Shown: piece by piece, positions 15,216-23,830 of the stretch | How positions within the stretch are numbered: the stretch's first letter is position 1 | Layout of the letters: every line of letters begins with the position of its first letter | NCBI RefSeq assembly: GCF_002551815.1 | Contig: NZ_NVPR01000036.1 | Location: 1-33,869, forward strand | DNA length: 33,869 bases | Reading direction: 5' to 3' | From: Bacillus sp. AFS098217 | GTDB taxonomy: Bacteria; Bacillota; Bacilli; Bacillales; Bacillaceae_G | Notes under the pieces: generated by a model | Databases searched by the model: none | Told to the model about the DNA's origin: nothing | Seen by the model: the letters and a program-made list of their open reading frames with translations, nothing else | Translations under genes and position numbers: made by a program

Positions 15216-15413
15216 ATGCAAGGAAGAGTAAAGTGGTTCAATGCAGAAAAGGGATTTGGGTTTATTGAGCGCGAAGATGGTGATGATGTTTTTGTCCATT
15301 TTTCTGCAATTCAGCAAGATGGATATAAGTCATTAGAAGAAGGTCAAAATGTAGAATTTGATATTGTAGATGGAGCGCGTGGACCGCAAGCAGCGAATGT
15401 TGTGAAATTATAA
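15216..15413 (+). CDS. Cold-shock protein (Csp family)
   Basis: This 65-residue single CSD beta-barrel binds single-stranded RNA/DNA as an RNA chaperone. Both RNA-binding motifs are present: KGFGFI (RNP1) and VFVHF (RNP2). It starts [16 protein letters not shown] and ends ANVVKL, typical for Bacillus Csp proteins. It has its own promoter, a ribosome site (GAAGGGAA) and a strong terminator downstream inside a repeated block. The B. cereus group carries several csp paralogues, and I cannot say which one this is. Confidence 0.95.
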   Translation: MQGRVKWFNAEKGFGFIEREDGDDVFVHFSAIQQDGYKSLEEGQNVEFDIVDGARGPQAANVVKL

Positions 15414-15493
15414 TTTTTGAATGAATCGTTTTGTGAGAAACATAGAGCTGCGTATGTGGTGGCGGTTTATATATATTTAATTTGATCCTCCAA

Positions 15494-15622
15494 CATAAAA
15501 ATTGCGGCTATAAAGAAAAGAAGGAGACTGCTACTCATTGTCTCCTTCTTTTTTTACATGGCATGGGGATAAAAAGGGCCCTGACCGCTACTATTCATGG
15601 GGGGATGTTACTTCCCACTGAA
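15494..15622 (+). repeat. Dispersed repeat unit A (contains csp terminator)
   Basis: It runs from TTGCGGCTAT through the terminator hairpin, then GCATGGGG, CCTGACCGCTACTATTCATGG and GGGGATGTTACTTCCCAC. Unit B repeats it at a constant 182-bp offset. Confidence 0.85.
15516..15555 (+). terminator. Terminator of cold-shock gene
   Basis: The perfect stem AAAAGAAGGAGAC / GTCTCCTTCTTTT has an 11-base loop and is followed by Ts. Confidence 0.9.
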
Positions 15623-15675
15623 AGCTTAGAATTTATGCCGAAATTCAATTTATAAATTGAATTTTGATTTGCTAG

Positions 15676-15804
15676 TATGTACATTACGGCTATGAAAAAC
15701 AAAAGGAGACTTCCGCTCATCATCTCCTTCTGTTTTCGCATGGCATGGGGCTAAAAAAAGTCCTGACCGTTTCTATCCAAGGGTGGATGCTCTCCCCCAC
15801 CTAA
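15676..15804 (+). repeat. Dispersed repeat unit B
   Basis: It is a diverged copy of unit A with a weaker hairpin (AAGGAGA / TCTCCTT), then GGCATGGGG, TCCTGACCG, TCTATCC and GGATGCTCTCCCCCACC. Spacing is colinear with unit A without indels. Confidence 0.85.
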
Positions 15805-16066
15805 AAGAAATGGTTTTAAGTCGTTTATTACTATTATTGAAAACGTTGTCGAAAAGTTGTTTCTTTTCTGTAACGAATTGTCCACACTTATATTCGTTAA
15901 TTACAATGTAAATAGGGTAAAATAAAAATAGAAACGATGCATCTTTTCTTTTCAACAAAAAACGATAAAAAAATTGCAATTTCGCTAACTTTTTTTAAAA
16001 AGTTAGAAGGAATTTTTAAGCCGTTGTCGAAACAGTATACATAGGCTTGAAAGGAGGAATTCATCT
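15805..16066 (+). other. hpf leader region
   Basis: It contains a sigma-B-like promoter, a 22-bp near-perfect palindrome CTAACTTTTT-TT-AAAAAGTTAG (15985-16006), and an AAGCC / GGCTT pair bracketing the stretch before the ribosome site. CGTTGTCGAAA occurs twice (15844-15854, 16022-16032). No gene. Confidence 0.5.
15896..15920 (+). promoter_or_regulatory. Sigma-B-like promoter of hpf
   Basis: GTTAAT, 13 bases, GGGTAA closely matches the general stress promoter consensus (GTTTAA-N12-14-GGGTAT). The B. subtilis orthologue yvyD is under sigma-B control. Confidence 0.6.
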
Positions 16067-16609
16067 ATGAAATTCAACATTCGTGGTGAAAATATTGAAG
16101 TAACTCCAGCATTAAAGGATTATGTAGAAAAAAAGCTTGGTAAACTAGAGCGTTATTTTGATACATTCCCAGAGATTAAAGTTAATTTAAAAGTATACTC
16201 TGACAAGCAGCGTGTCGAGGTAACAATTCCATTTACAGATTTATTACTTCGTGCAGAAGAAACTCATAGCGATATGTATGCTGCAATTGATTTAGTAGTA
16301 GATAAAATTGAGCGACAAATTCGTAAACATAAAACAAAGGTGAATCGTAAATTACGTGAAAAAGGTTCTCCTAAAAATGCATTTATTCTTACAGAGCCGG
16401 TGGCGGTTCAAGAAGAAGTGCAAGAGGATGAATTAGAACTTGTACGTACAAAACGATTTGATTTAAAACCAATGGACGTTGAAGAAGCTATTTTACAAAT
16501 GGATATGTTAGGTCATAACTTCTTCGTCTTCACAAATGCGGATACAAATGAAACTAATGTTGTATATGGCCGCAAAGATGGAAAATATGGATTAATTGAA
16601 ACAAAATAA
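16067..16609 (+). CDS. hpf: Ribosome hibernation promoting factor, long form
   Basis: Long HPF binds the 30S subunit and dimerises 70S ribosomes into inactive 100S particles in stationary phase or stress. The 180 residues comprise the N-terminal HPF/YfiA domain (about 1-100; MKFNIRGENIEVTPALKDYV, KLERYFD, DLVVDKIERQIRKHKTK). A linker leads to the C-terminal dimerisation domain (about 125-180; KRFDLKPMDVEEAILQMDML, GHNFFVFTN, VVYGRKDGKYGLIE). AAAGGAGGA is an ideal ribosome site. As in B. subtilis (yvyD), it lies just before secA. Confidence 0.95.
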   Translation: MKFNIRGENIEVTPALKDYVEKKLGKLERYFDTFPEIKVNLKVYSDKQRVEVTIPFTDLLLRAEETHSDMYAAIDLVVDKIERQIRKHKTKVNRKLREKGSPKNAFILTEPVAVQEEVQEDELELVRTKRFDLKPMDVEEAILQMDMLGHNFFVFTNADTNETNVVYGRKDGKYGLIETK

Positions 16610-16616
16610 TAAGTCG

Positions 16617-16647
16617 AAAGCGTAGCTGTAAAAGGCTACGCTTTTTT
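16617..16647 (+). terminator. Terminator of hpf
   Basis: AAAGCGTAGC / GCTACGCTTT stem with an 8-base loop and six Ts. Confidence 0.9.
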
Positions 16648-16738
16648 ATTTTCATGAAAGTGAGTTGTTTTTCCATATAAAGGTTGGGTAAAACTTTGTA
16701 ATAGGACCCTATTAATCAAAGCTTTCCTTAATTTAGGA

Positions 16739-16786
16739 TTGACATTTGGACGATTGTTGTCATAGTTATAAGACAAGTGTTACAAT
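16739..16786 (+). promoter_or_regulatory. Promoter region of secA
   Basis: Two overlapping sigma-A candidates: TTGACA-N18-TAGTTA (16739-16768) and TTGTCA-N18-TACAAT (16757-16786). The leader of over 140 bases before ATG contains nothing else I recognise. Confidence 0.55.
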
Positions 16787-16931
16787 TATCATTAGGTGTA
16801 TACATGTTGTTTTTTAATTAGGAGAAAAATTGGCAGAAAATAAATTTGCTTTTTATAACGACTGATTGCTGAATAGAAAGATAGAGCACAATCGGAAGTT
16901 TTATTTTAATAAAAAGAGGAGCGTATTTCCT

Positions 16932-19442
16932 ATGATCGGTATTTTAAAAAAGGTATTTGATGTAAACCAACGCCAAATTAAACGTATGCAGAAAATGGTG
17001 GACCAAATAGAGGCGTTAGAAGCATCTATACAGCCATTAACTGACGAACAATTAAAAGGGAAAACAGTTGAGTTCAAAGAGCGCCTGACAAAAGGCGAAA
17101 CAGTAGACGATCTGCTACCAGAAGCTTTTGCGGTTGTTCGTGAAGCGGCAACGCGTGTTCTTGGTATGCGTCCATACCCTGTTCAGCTAATGGGTGGTAT
17201 TGCCTTGCATGAAGGGAATATCTCTGAGATGAAAACTGGTGAAGGTAAAACATTAACATCTACTTTACCAGTATATTTGAATGCTTTAACAGGTAAAGGT
17301 GTTCACGTTGTTACAGTCAACGAATATTTAGCACAGCGTGATGCTAATGAAATGGGACAACTTCATGAATTCCTTGGTTTAACAGTAGGAATTAACTTAA
17401 ATAGTATGTCACGTGAGGAAAAACAAGTTGCTTATGCTGCTGATATTACGTACAGTACAAATAATGAGCTAGGATTCGATTACTTGCGTGATAACATGGT
17501 GCTATATAAAGAGCAGCGCGTTCAGCGTCCACTTCACTTTGCGATTATTGATGAAGTCGATTCCATCTTAGTCGATGAAGCGCGTACGCCGCTTATTATT
17601 TCTGGACAAGCACAAAAATCAGCAGAATTATATATGTTTGCAAATGCATTTGTTCGTACGTTAGAAAATGAAAAAGATTATTCATTTGACGTGAAAACGA
17701 AAAATGTCATGTTAACAGAAGATGGGATTACTAAGGCAGAAAAAGCCTTCCATATTGAAAACTTATTCGATTTAAAACATGTTGCACTTCTTCATCATAT
17801 TAATCAGGCGCTTCGTGCACACGTTGTCATGCACCGCGATACAGATTATGTGGTACAAGAAGGGGAAATTGTTATTGTCGACCAATTCACTGGTCGTCTT
17901 ATGAAAGGCCGCCGCTATAGTGAAGGATTGCACCAAGCAATTGAAGCAAAAGAAGGCGTAGAAATTCAAAATGAAAGCATGACACTTGCGACCATTACAT
18001 TCCAAAATTACTTCCGTATGTATGAAAAGTTATCGGGTATGACTGGTACGGCGAAAACGGAAGAAGAAGAATTCCGTAACATTTATAATATGCATGTTAT
18101 TGTGATTCCAACAAACAGACCAATCGTTCGTGATGACCGTGCTGATTTAATTTTCAAAACAATGGAAGGAAAGTTCAATGCGGTTGTGGATGATATTGTA
18201 AACCGTCATAAACAAGGACAACCGGTTCTTGTTGGTACGGTTGCGATTGAAACGTCTGAGCTTATTTCAAAAATGTTAACACGTAAAGGTGTACGCCATA
18301 ACATTTTGAATGCGAAAAACCACGCGCGTGAAGCAGATATTATTGCAGAAGCAGGCTTTAAAGGGTCTGTAACGATTGCAACAAACATGGCTGGTCGTGG
18401 TACGGACATTAAGCTAGGTGAAGGTGTAAAAGAAGCTGGTGGCTTAGCAGTTATCGGCACAGAGCGTCATGAAAGCCGTCGTATTGATAATCAGTTACGT
18501 GGTCGTTCTGGACGCCAAGGAGACCCTGGTGTAACACAGTTCTACTTATCTATGGAGGATGAACTGATGCGCCGCTTTGGCTCTGATAATATGAAAGCAA
18601 TGATGGATCGCCTTGGTATGGATGATTCTCAACCAATCGAAAGTAAAATGGTTTCCCGTGCTGTGGAATCTGCACAAAAACGTGTAGAAGGAAACAACTA
18701 TGATGCACGTAAACAACTTCTGCAATATGATGATGTCCTTCGTCAACAACGTGAAGTGATTTATAAACAACGTCAAGAAGTAATGGAATCTGAAAACTTA
18801 CGCGGTATTATTGAAGGTATGATGAAATCTACTGTAGACCGTGCTATTGCTCTTCATACGCAAGAGGAAATTGAAGAGGATTGGAACATCAAAGGTCTTA
18901 TTGACTACTTAAATACAGGCCTTCTTGAGGAAGGCGATGTGAAAGAAGAAGAATTACGTCGCCTTGCGCCAGAAGAAATGAGCGAACCAATCATGGCCAA
19001 ATTAATAGGGCGCTATGATGCAAAAGAAAAGCTTTTACCGGAAGAACAAATGCGTGAATTCGAAAAAGTTGTTGTATTCCGCGTTGTAGATACGAAGTGG
19101 ATGGATCATATCGATGCGATGGATCACCTTCGCGAAGGTATTCATTTACGTGCTTACGGTCAAATTGACCCACTGCGTGAATATCAAATGGAAGGATTCG
19201 CGATGTTCGAGGCAATGATTGCTTCTATTGAAGAAGAAATTTCTCGTTACATTATGAAAGCAGAAATCGAACAAAACCTAGAGCGACAAGAAGTAGCGCA
19301 AGGTGAAGCGGTTCGTCCAACAGATAGTGGTGAAGAAGCAAAAAAGAAACCGGTCGTAAAAGGTGAGCAAGTTGGGCGTAACGATTTATGTACATGCGGC
19401 AGTGGTAAAAAATATAAAAACTGCTGTGGTATTGGGAAATAA
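16932..19442 (+). CDS. secA: Preprotein translocase ATPase SecA
   Basis: SecA is the ATP-driven motor that pushes unfolded preproteins through SecYEG. The 836-residue product has all domains. The nucleotide-binding fold includes [17 protein letters not shown] near residue 100 and [16 protein letters not shown] near 207. The preprotein-crosslinking region and second ATPase half ([28 protein letters not shown]) follow. The C-terminal linker ends in the zinc-binding SEC-C motif [16 protein letters not shown] 16932 ([17 protein letters not shown]) is the conserved family start. The frame is open 22 codons further upstream, but AGAGGAG precedes 16932. It is followed by prfB, as in most Firmicutes. 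Confidence 0.97.
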   Translation: MIGILKKVFDVNQRQIKRMQKMVDQIEALEASIQPLTDEQLKGKTVEFKERLTKGETVDDLLPEAFAVVREAATRVLGMRPYPVQLMGGIALHEGNISEMKTGEGKTLTSTLPVYLNALTGKGVHVVTVNEYLAQRDANEMGQLHEFLGLTVGINLNSMSREEKQVAYAADITYSTNNELGFDYLRDNMVLYKEQRVQRPLHFAIIDEVDSILVDEARTPLIISGQAQKSAELYMFANAFVRTLENEKDYSFDVKTKNVMLTEDGITKAEKAFHIENLFDLKHVALLHHINQALRAHVVMHRDTDYVVQEGEIVIVDQFTGRLMKGRRYSEGLHQAIEAKEGVEIQNESMTLATITFQNYFRMYEKLSGMTGTAKTEEEEFRNIYNMHVIVIPTNRPIVRDDRADLIFKTMEGKFNAVVDDIVNRHKQGQPVLVGTVAIETSELISKMLTRKGVRHNILNAKNHAREADIIAEAGFKGSVTIATNMAGRGTDIKLGEGVKEAGGLAVIGTERHESRRIDNQLRGRSGRQGDPGVTQFYLSMEDELMRRFGSDNMKAMMDRLGMDDSQPIESKMVSRAVESAQKRVEGNNYDARKQLLQYDDVLRQQREVIYKQRQEVMESENLRGIIEGMMKSTVDRAIALHTQEEIEEDWNIKGLIDYLNTGLLEEGDVKEEELRRLAPEEMSEPIMAKLIGRYDAKEKLLPEEQMREFEKVVVFRVVDTKWMDHIDAMDHLREGIHLRAYGQIDPLREYQMEGFAMFEAMIASIEEEISRYIMKAEIEQNLERQEVAQGEAVRPTDSGEEAKKKPVVKGEQVGRNDLCTCGSGKKYKNCCGIGK

Positions 19443-19573
19443 AGAAAAGCGAGGTCACCGAGTATGCTAGCCGCCAGAGCTAGATAAAAAAGTGAAGCTT
19501 ACGGTTTTATCCACAACTTTCCAATCTAAAAATGGAAAGTTGCAGGGAATATCCATATAATAAAAAGGACTAG

Positions 19574-19605
19574 ACTCTCTCTGTAACAAGCGGGGAGAGT
19601 TTCCC
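19574..19605 (+). terminator. Possible weak terminator between secA and prfB
   Basis: ACTCTCTC / GGGAGAGT stem, followed by a pyrimidine-rich but not pure T stretch. Another hairpin, CAACTTTCCA / TGGAAAGTTG, lies at 19514-19542 with no T tract. Confidence 0.35.
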
Positions 19606-19650
19606 TTGTTCTCATACAAAAGTAACAGCAATTACATAGAGGTGAAGAAA

Positions 19651-20752
19651 ATGGAATTAGTAGAAATTAGACAAGAATTAGAGAAAATGGCTAAGAGATT
19701 AGCGGCTTTTAGGGGGTCTCTTTGACCTTCCTGCAAAAGAAAAACGTATTGCAGAATTAGAAGAAACAATGATGGGCGCAGGTTTTTGGGATGACCAACA
19801 AGGTGCGCAAACAGTAATTAACGAAGCGAATGCACTAAAGGATATGGTTGGGAAGTTTCGTCAATTAGATGAAACGTTTGAAAATTTAGAAGTGACACAT
19901 GAACTTTTAAAAGAAGAATATGATGAGGATTTACATGAAGAGTTAGAATCTGAAGTGAAATCTTTAATTCAAGAAATGAATGAGTATGAGCTTCAGTTAT
20001 TATTAAGCGATCCTTATGATAAAAATAATGCTATTTTAGAACTGCACCCAGGTGCGGGGGGAACAGAGTCACAAGACTGGGGCTCTATGCTATTGCGCAT
20101 GTACACAAGATGGGGTGAGAAGCGCGGATTTAAAGTGGAGACAGTTGATTATTTACCAGGTGATGAAGCTGGAATCAAGAGCGTTACGCTATTAATTAAA
20201 GGACATAATGCTTATGGTTACTTGAAAGCAGAGAAAGGTGTACATCGCCTTGTACGTATTTCACCGTTTGATTCTTCAGGTCGTCGCCATACATCATTCG
20301 TATCTTGTGAAGTTGTACCTGAATTCAATGATGATATCGAAATTGAAGTTCGTACGGAAGATTTAAAAATAGATACGTATCGTGCAAGTGGTGCAGGTGG
20401 ACAGCACGTTAATACGACAGATTCAGCGGTTCGTATCACGCATACACCAACGAATACAGTTGTAACATGCCAATCAGAACGTTCTCAAATTAAAAACCGT
20501 GAGCATGCGATGAAAATGCTAAAAGCGAAATTATATCAAAAGAAATTAGAAGAGCAACAAGCGCAGTTAGATGAAATCCGCGGGGAACAAAAAGAAATTG
20601 GCTGGGGTAGCCAAATTCGTTCTTATGTATTCCACCCATACTCTCTTGTAAAGGACCATCGTACAAATACAGAGGTTGGTAACGTGCAAGCGGTTATGGA
20701 CGGCGAAATCGATCCATTTATTGATGCGTATTTACGCTCTCGTATTTCCTAA
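19651..20752 (+). CDS. prfB: Peptide chain release factor 2, with programmed +1 frameshift
   Basis: RF2 recognises UGA and UAA and triggers peptide release. Translation starts at ATG 19651 and reads 24 codons to CTT TGA (19720-19725). An internal Shine-Dalgarno-like AGGGGG (19711-19716) precedes the slip site CTTTGAC. A +1 shift onto GAC continues the frame to 20752, giving 366 residues. This is the classic autoregulatory frameshift: low RF2 makes UGA termination slow and favours the shift. The main body carries the GGQ peptidyl-hydrolysis motif in [11 protein letters not shown] and [12 protein letters not shown]. The ribosome site is GAGGTGA. Confidence 0.97.
19711..19726 (+). promoter_or_regulatory. 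Programmed +1 frameshift site of prfB
   Basis: AGGGGG, TCT, CTT TGA C: the stimulatory SD element lies 3 bases before the slippery CUU, with in-frame UGA followed by C. The canonical site is intact. Confidence 0.95.
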
Positions 20753-20841
20753 GAAAAAAGCCAACAGATTGTTGGCATAGATGAGGGAATAGAGGATATA
20801 AAGAGGTATACCTTGTCTGTGTATGGATAAGAGAAGGAGGA

Positions 20842-20871
20842 AGAGAAGTTGGGGTGACAACTTCTCTTTTT
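20842..20871 (+). terminator. Terminator of prfB
   Basis: AGAGAAGTTG / CAACTTCTCT stem with a GGGTGA loop and five Ts. Confidence 0.88.
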
Positions 20872-21114
20872 GCTAGGATTGGTTTTAGGATACAATGTCG
20901 TATATTGTTTTGTAAAAAGCAGAAAATATAAGAACTGAGTTGTAATTGAGAAGAAATTTGTATAGAATTCTTCCTTTCTGTTTTTCAGAAAAAGTTTCTT
21001 TGTAAAGATTTAAAGTTGTTCACAGAATTGAAACAATTAGCGAAGGCTTTGCTTCAGTAGGGTTCTTGGTGAATTTGCAAAAAATATCCTATTTATGTTA
21101 GTTTTTCTACATTA

Positions 21115-21130
21115 GGATAATGATTATAAT
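21115..21130 (+). promoter_or_regulatory. Fur-like box overlapping a TATAAT -10 upstream of cccB
   Basis: GGATAATGATTATAA (21115-21129) matches the 7-1-7 Fur box TGATAATNATTATCA at 12 of the 14 specified positions. It overlaps a perfect -10, TATAAT (21125-21130), which has no good -35. Confidence 0.45.
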
Positions 21131-21201
21131 GGTAAGTAAGTACATTATAAAAGTATGGCTATTAATAATAAGAAGAATATCAATAATGGGGAGCGATAGA
21201 A

Positions 21202-21525
21202 GTGAAAAAGAAATTGTTGACTGTTGCATTAGGGACATCATTAATTTTTGCCTTAGGAGCGTGTGGGAAGAAAGAAGAGAGTAAGTCTTCTAGTCAATCT
21301 GCAAGCACGGATACTGCAGAAAAAATTTTCCAAAAGAGTTGTGCAGGTTGTCATGCAAGTGATTTATCTGGAGCAACTGGACCGGATTTACGAAAAGTAG
21401 GCGGGAAATACGACGCAGCGGATATCGAAAATATTATTAAAAAAGGACGCGGAGCCATGTCACCAGGATTAATTCAAGGTGAGGATGCGAAAAAAGTATC
21501 AGAGTGGTTGGCAGAACATAAATAA
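21202..21525 (+). CDS. cccB: Lipoprotein cytochrome c-551
   Basis: This is a small c-type cytochrome tethered to the outer face of the membrane that carries electrons to terminal oxidases. The 107-residue precursor has a lipoprotein signal with lipobox LGAC (Cys about 21), then a [13 protein letters not shown] linker. The heme attachment motif is CAGCH, with distal Met in GAMSPG. The start is GTG 21202 with GGGGAG upstream. The location after prfB and before ftsEX equals that of B. subtilis cccB. Its expression may be iron-controlled, given the Fur-like box at the promoter. Confidence 0.92.
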   Translation: MKKKLLTVALGTSLIFALGACGKKEESKSSSQSASTDTAEKIFQKSCAGCHASDLSGATGPDLRKVGGKYDAADIENIIKKGRGAMSPGLIQGEDAKKVSEWLAEHK

Positions 21526-21579
21526 GAAGAGTAGAAGATTATTCTACATATACATCAATTAAAAAACCGACATAAAATC

Positions 21580-21676
21580 CCTCTTTTTAGGTGGGAGAGA
21601 GCATCCGGCCATGAATAGAAGCGGTCAGGGCCTTTTCCTGCCACATGCGAAGTAAAAACAGAAAGAACAAACGAGT
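21580..21676 (-). repeat. Dispersed repeat unit C, inverted
   Basis: On the minus strand it reads CGCATGTGG, GGCCCTGACCGCTTCTATTC, ATGG, GGATGCTCTCTCCCACCT, the same core as units A and B. The terminator-stem part is degraded (one arm no longer pairs). Confidence 0.8.
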
Positions 21677-21761
21677 GTAAGTTACTTTTTATTCTGCATA
21701 GCAGGGATTTAGATGTTGAAAAATTAAAATGGATTTATATATCTGCGGGAAATAGACAATA

Positions 21762-21850
21762 AAAAAGCCGAACTGACATTGAGTCTCGTTGCTAAGGTTC
21801 TTTCATATAGAAAGCTCTTAAGTATGAGAAGGGAGTCTGCTCGGTTTTTT
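21762..21850 (+). terminator. Possible long imperfect hairpin with T tract
   Basis: AAAAAAGCCGA (21762) can pair with TCGGTTTTTT (21841-21850) with a bulge. Inner parts pair only partly; CTTTC / GAAAG forms a small inner loop. It could terminate cccB transcription. Confidence 0.3.
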
Positions 21851-21894
21851 CGCTTTCATGAATAACAAACACGCAGTTTTCATCTTTTGTACGC

Positions 21895-21922
21895 TGTAAC
21901 ATAACTGTAACAAAAATGTATC
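21895..21922 (+). promoter_or_regulatory. Tandem WalR-like half-sites upstream of ftsEX
   Basis: TGTAAC-ATAAC-TGTAAC-AAAAA-TGTATC: the first two are a perfect TGTWAH-N5-TGTWAH box, and the third has one mismatch, all at 11-bp period. They lie about 220 bp before the ftsE start. Confidence 0.55.
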
Positions 21923-22142
21923 CGAATTGGAAACCGATTGATGTTACAATGTAATTTGTAGAATTTTGATGAAAGATATACATAAAACAGCAGTGGCGAT
22001 AACGAGAAAGTATGATCACTGTTATTTGACACAATTGGTGATACAACTAGAAGATAAGTGAGAGTGGGAGCTTATGCTTTCATTTTCATATAGACAGACC
22101 AAGTATTTCGAAAAAAAATCATTAAGTATTGGGTGATAAATA

Positions 22143-22829
22143 ATGATAAAAATGACGAATGTTTATAAGGAGTATCCAAATGGCATGAAAGCCGTTGCTG
22201 GACTCACAGTTAGTATTAAACAGGGTGAATTCGTATACGTAGTTGGACCGAGTGGAGCCGGAAAATCTACATTTATTAAGATGATGTATCGTGAAGAAAA
22301 ACCAACAACAGGATCTATTAATGTAAATGGCCTTGTCATTGAAACATTGGCAGAGCGAGATGTTCCATATTTTCGTCGCCAGCTAGGGGTAATTTTCCAA
22401 GACTTTAAACTGCTACCTAAATTAACGGTATATGAGAATGTTGCGTTTGCATTAGAAGTAATTGAAGAAGAGCCTGATGCAATTCGTGAGCGTGTGACAG
22501 AAGTGTTAGGACTTGTAGGTCTTGAAGATCGTGCAGATGCACTTCCAAGTGAACTTTCAGGTGGGGAGCAACAACGTGTGGCGATTGCAAGAGCGATTGT
22601 AAATAAGCCAAAGGTTGTAATTGCCGATGAGCCAACGGGTAACTTGGATATTGAAACAGCTCTTGATATTATGAGTATTTTCAAACGTATTAATGAGCGC
22701 GGTACAACAATTGTTATGGCAACGCATAACGCAGATATCGTAAATACAATTCGTCATCGTGTAATTGCGATTGAAGGCGGAAAAATTGTTCGAGATGAGA
22801 TTGAGGGAGGATACGGATATGAAGGCTAA
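22143..22829 (+). CDS. ftsE: Cell-division ABC ATPase FtsE
   Basis: FtsE is the cytoplasmic ATPase of the FtsEX complex, which transmits ATP hydrolysis across the membrane to activate a peptidoglycan hydrolase (CwlO in B. subtilis). The 228 residues contain Walker A GPSGAGKST (about 36-44), the Q-loop, ABC signature LSGGEQQRVAIARA, Walker B VVIADEPTGNLD and the H-loop ATHN. The length is normal. ATG 22143 follows GGGTGAT. It overlaps ftsX by 11 bases, so the two are translationally coupled. Confidence 0.96.
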   Translation: MIKMTNVYKEYPNGMKAVAGLTVSIKQGEFVYVVGPSGAGKSTFIKMMYREEKPTTGSINVNGLVIETLAERDVPYFRRQLGVIFQDFKLLPKLTVYENVAFALEVIEEEPDAIRERVTEVLGLVGLEDRADALPSELSGGEQQRVAIARAIVNKPKVVIADEPTGNLDIETALDIMSIFKRINERGTTIVMATHNADIVNTIRHRVIAIEGGKIVRDEIEGGYGYEG

Positions 22830-23712
22830 AACCCTTAGTCGACATTTACGAGAAGGTGTAAAAAATCTATCCCGTAATGGATGGATGACGTTTGCTTCTG
22901 TAAGTGCAGTAACAGTTACATTATTACTTGTAGGTGTCTTTTTAACAGCGATTATGAATATGAACCATTTTGCGACGAAAGTAGAGCAAGATGTAGAGAT
23001 TCGTGTACACATTGATCCAGCAGCAAAAGAAGCGGATCAAAAGAAATTAGAACAAGAGATTAATAAGATTTCAAAAGTAGATTCTATTAAATATTCTTCT
23101 AAAGAAGATGAATTGAAACGTTTGATTAAAAGTTTAGGTGACAGCGGAAAAACGTTTGAATTATTTGAACAAGATAATCCATTGAAAAACGTATACGTTG
23201 TCAAAGCAAAACAACCAACAGATACAGCAGCAATTGCGAAAAAAATTGAAAAAATGCAGTTCGTAAGTAATGTTCAATATGGTAAAGGCCAAGTTGAAAA
23301 ATTATTTGATACAGTAAAAACAGGTCGTAACATTGGGATTTTGTTAATTGCTGGTCTTTTATTTACAGCGATGTTCTTAATCTCAAATACAATTAAAATT
23401 ACAATTTATGCACGAAGCACAGAAATTGAAATTATGAAACTTGTAGGTGCAACGAACTGGTTTATTCGTTGGCCGTTCCTGTTAGAAGGTTTATTCTTAG
23501 GTATCATGGGTTCAATCATCCCAATTATCGTAATTTTATCTTCTTACAATTCACTGCAAGGTATGTTTAATGAGAAACTTGGCGGAACAATTTTTGAACT
23601 GTTACCATATAGCCCATTTGTATTCCAATTAGCTGGTTTATTAATGTTAATTGGTGCATTAATCGGTATGTGGGGAAGTGTAATGTCAATTCGTCGCTTC
23701 TTAAAAGTATAA
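22819..23712 (+). CDS. ftsX: Cell-division permease-like protein FtsX
   Basis: FtsX is the membrane partner of FtsE. Its extracellular loop is thought to contact the hydrolase it activates. The 297 residues show a cytoplasmic start (MKAKTLSRHLREGVKNLSRN), one membrane helix (about 22-44), a large extracellular domain (about 45-170), and three further helices in the FtsX/MacB-like C-terminal part, including IEIMKLVGATNWFIRWPF. The start ATG 22819 lies inside the end of ftsE with GAGGGAGG upstream. Confidence 0.95.
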   Translation: MKAKTLSRHLREGVKNLSRNGWMTFASVSAVTVTLLLVGVFLTAIMNMNHFATKVEQDVEIRVHIDPAAKEADQKKLEQEINKISKVDSIKYSSKEDELKRLIKSLGDSGKTFELFEQDNPLKNVYVVKAKQPTDTAAIAKKIEKMQFVSNVQYGKGQVEKLFDTVKTGRNIGILLIAGLLFTAMFLISNTIKITIYARSTEIEIMKLVGATNWFIRWPFLLEGLFLGIMGSIIPIIVILSSYNSLQGMFNEKLGGTIFELLPYSPFVFQLAGLLMLIGALIGMWGSVMSIRRFLKV

Positions 23713-23761
23713 AAAGTTGCAAACATAATTCGTACAAGCTTATCATATAGTAGAAATAGGT

Positions 23762-23792
23762 AAAGGCATCACACAATGTGTGATGCCTTTTG
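23762..23792 (+). terminator. Hairpin after ftsX
   Basis: The 13-bp perfect stem AAAGGCATCACAC / GTGTGATGCCTTT has a 3-base loop but only four Ts, so some read-through into ctpB is possible. A TTGCAA-N18-TATCAT promoter (23717-23746) just upstream would place this hairpin in the ctpB leader. Confidence 0.7.
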
Positions 23793-23830
23793 CTACACCA
23801 CCTGTGTGTTCTGGAAAGGGGAATTCCGCA

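Larger units (their letters stand above)
20753..21201 (+). other. Gap between prfB and cccB
   Basis: It holds a GCCAACA / TGTTGGC hairpin at 20760-20776 (T run only on the minus strand), the prfB terminator, and the cccB promoter with a Fur-like box. The remaining 200 bases are AT-rich with no gene seen. Confidence 0.6.
21526..22142. other. Gap between cccB and ftsE
   Basis: It contains an inverted copy of the dispersed repeat, a long imperfect T-tailed hairpin, three WalR-like half-sites, and the presumed ftsE promoter (TACAAT at 21945-21950 is one -10 candidate). No gene is visible. Confidence 0.6.

Noticed and set aside
19720-19725. In-frame TGA in prfB as a sequencing error or pseudogene
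   Set aside because: All elements of the known programmed +1 frameshift are present and the downstream protein is intact.
22026-22050. TTGACA as the ftsE -35
   Set aside because: No acceptable -10 follows at 16-18 bp, and candidates near the WalR-like array look better.
22163-22684. Long frame antisense to ftsE
   Set aside because: It is a shadow of codon bias in ftsE, with no promoter, ribosome site or domain.
23780-23830. Upstream ATG for ctpB adding 17 residues
   Set aside because: The ATG sits inside the ftsX hairpin without a ribosome site. TTG 23831 has GGAAAGGGG at proper distance and begins with the membrane anchor.
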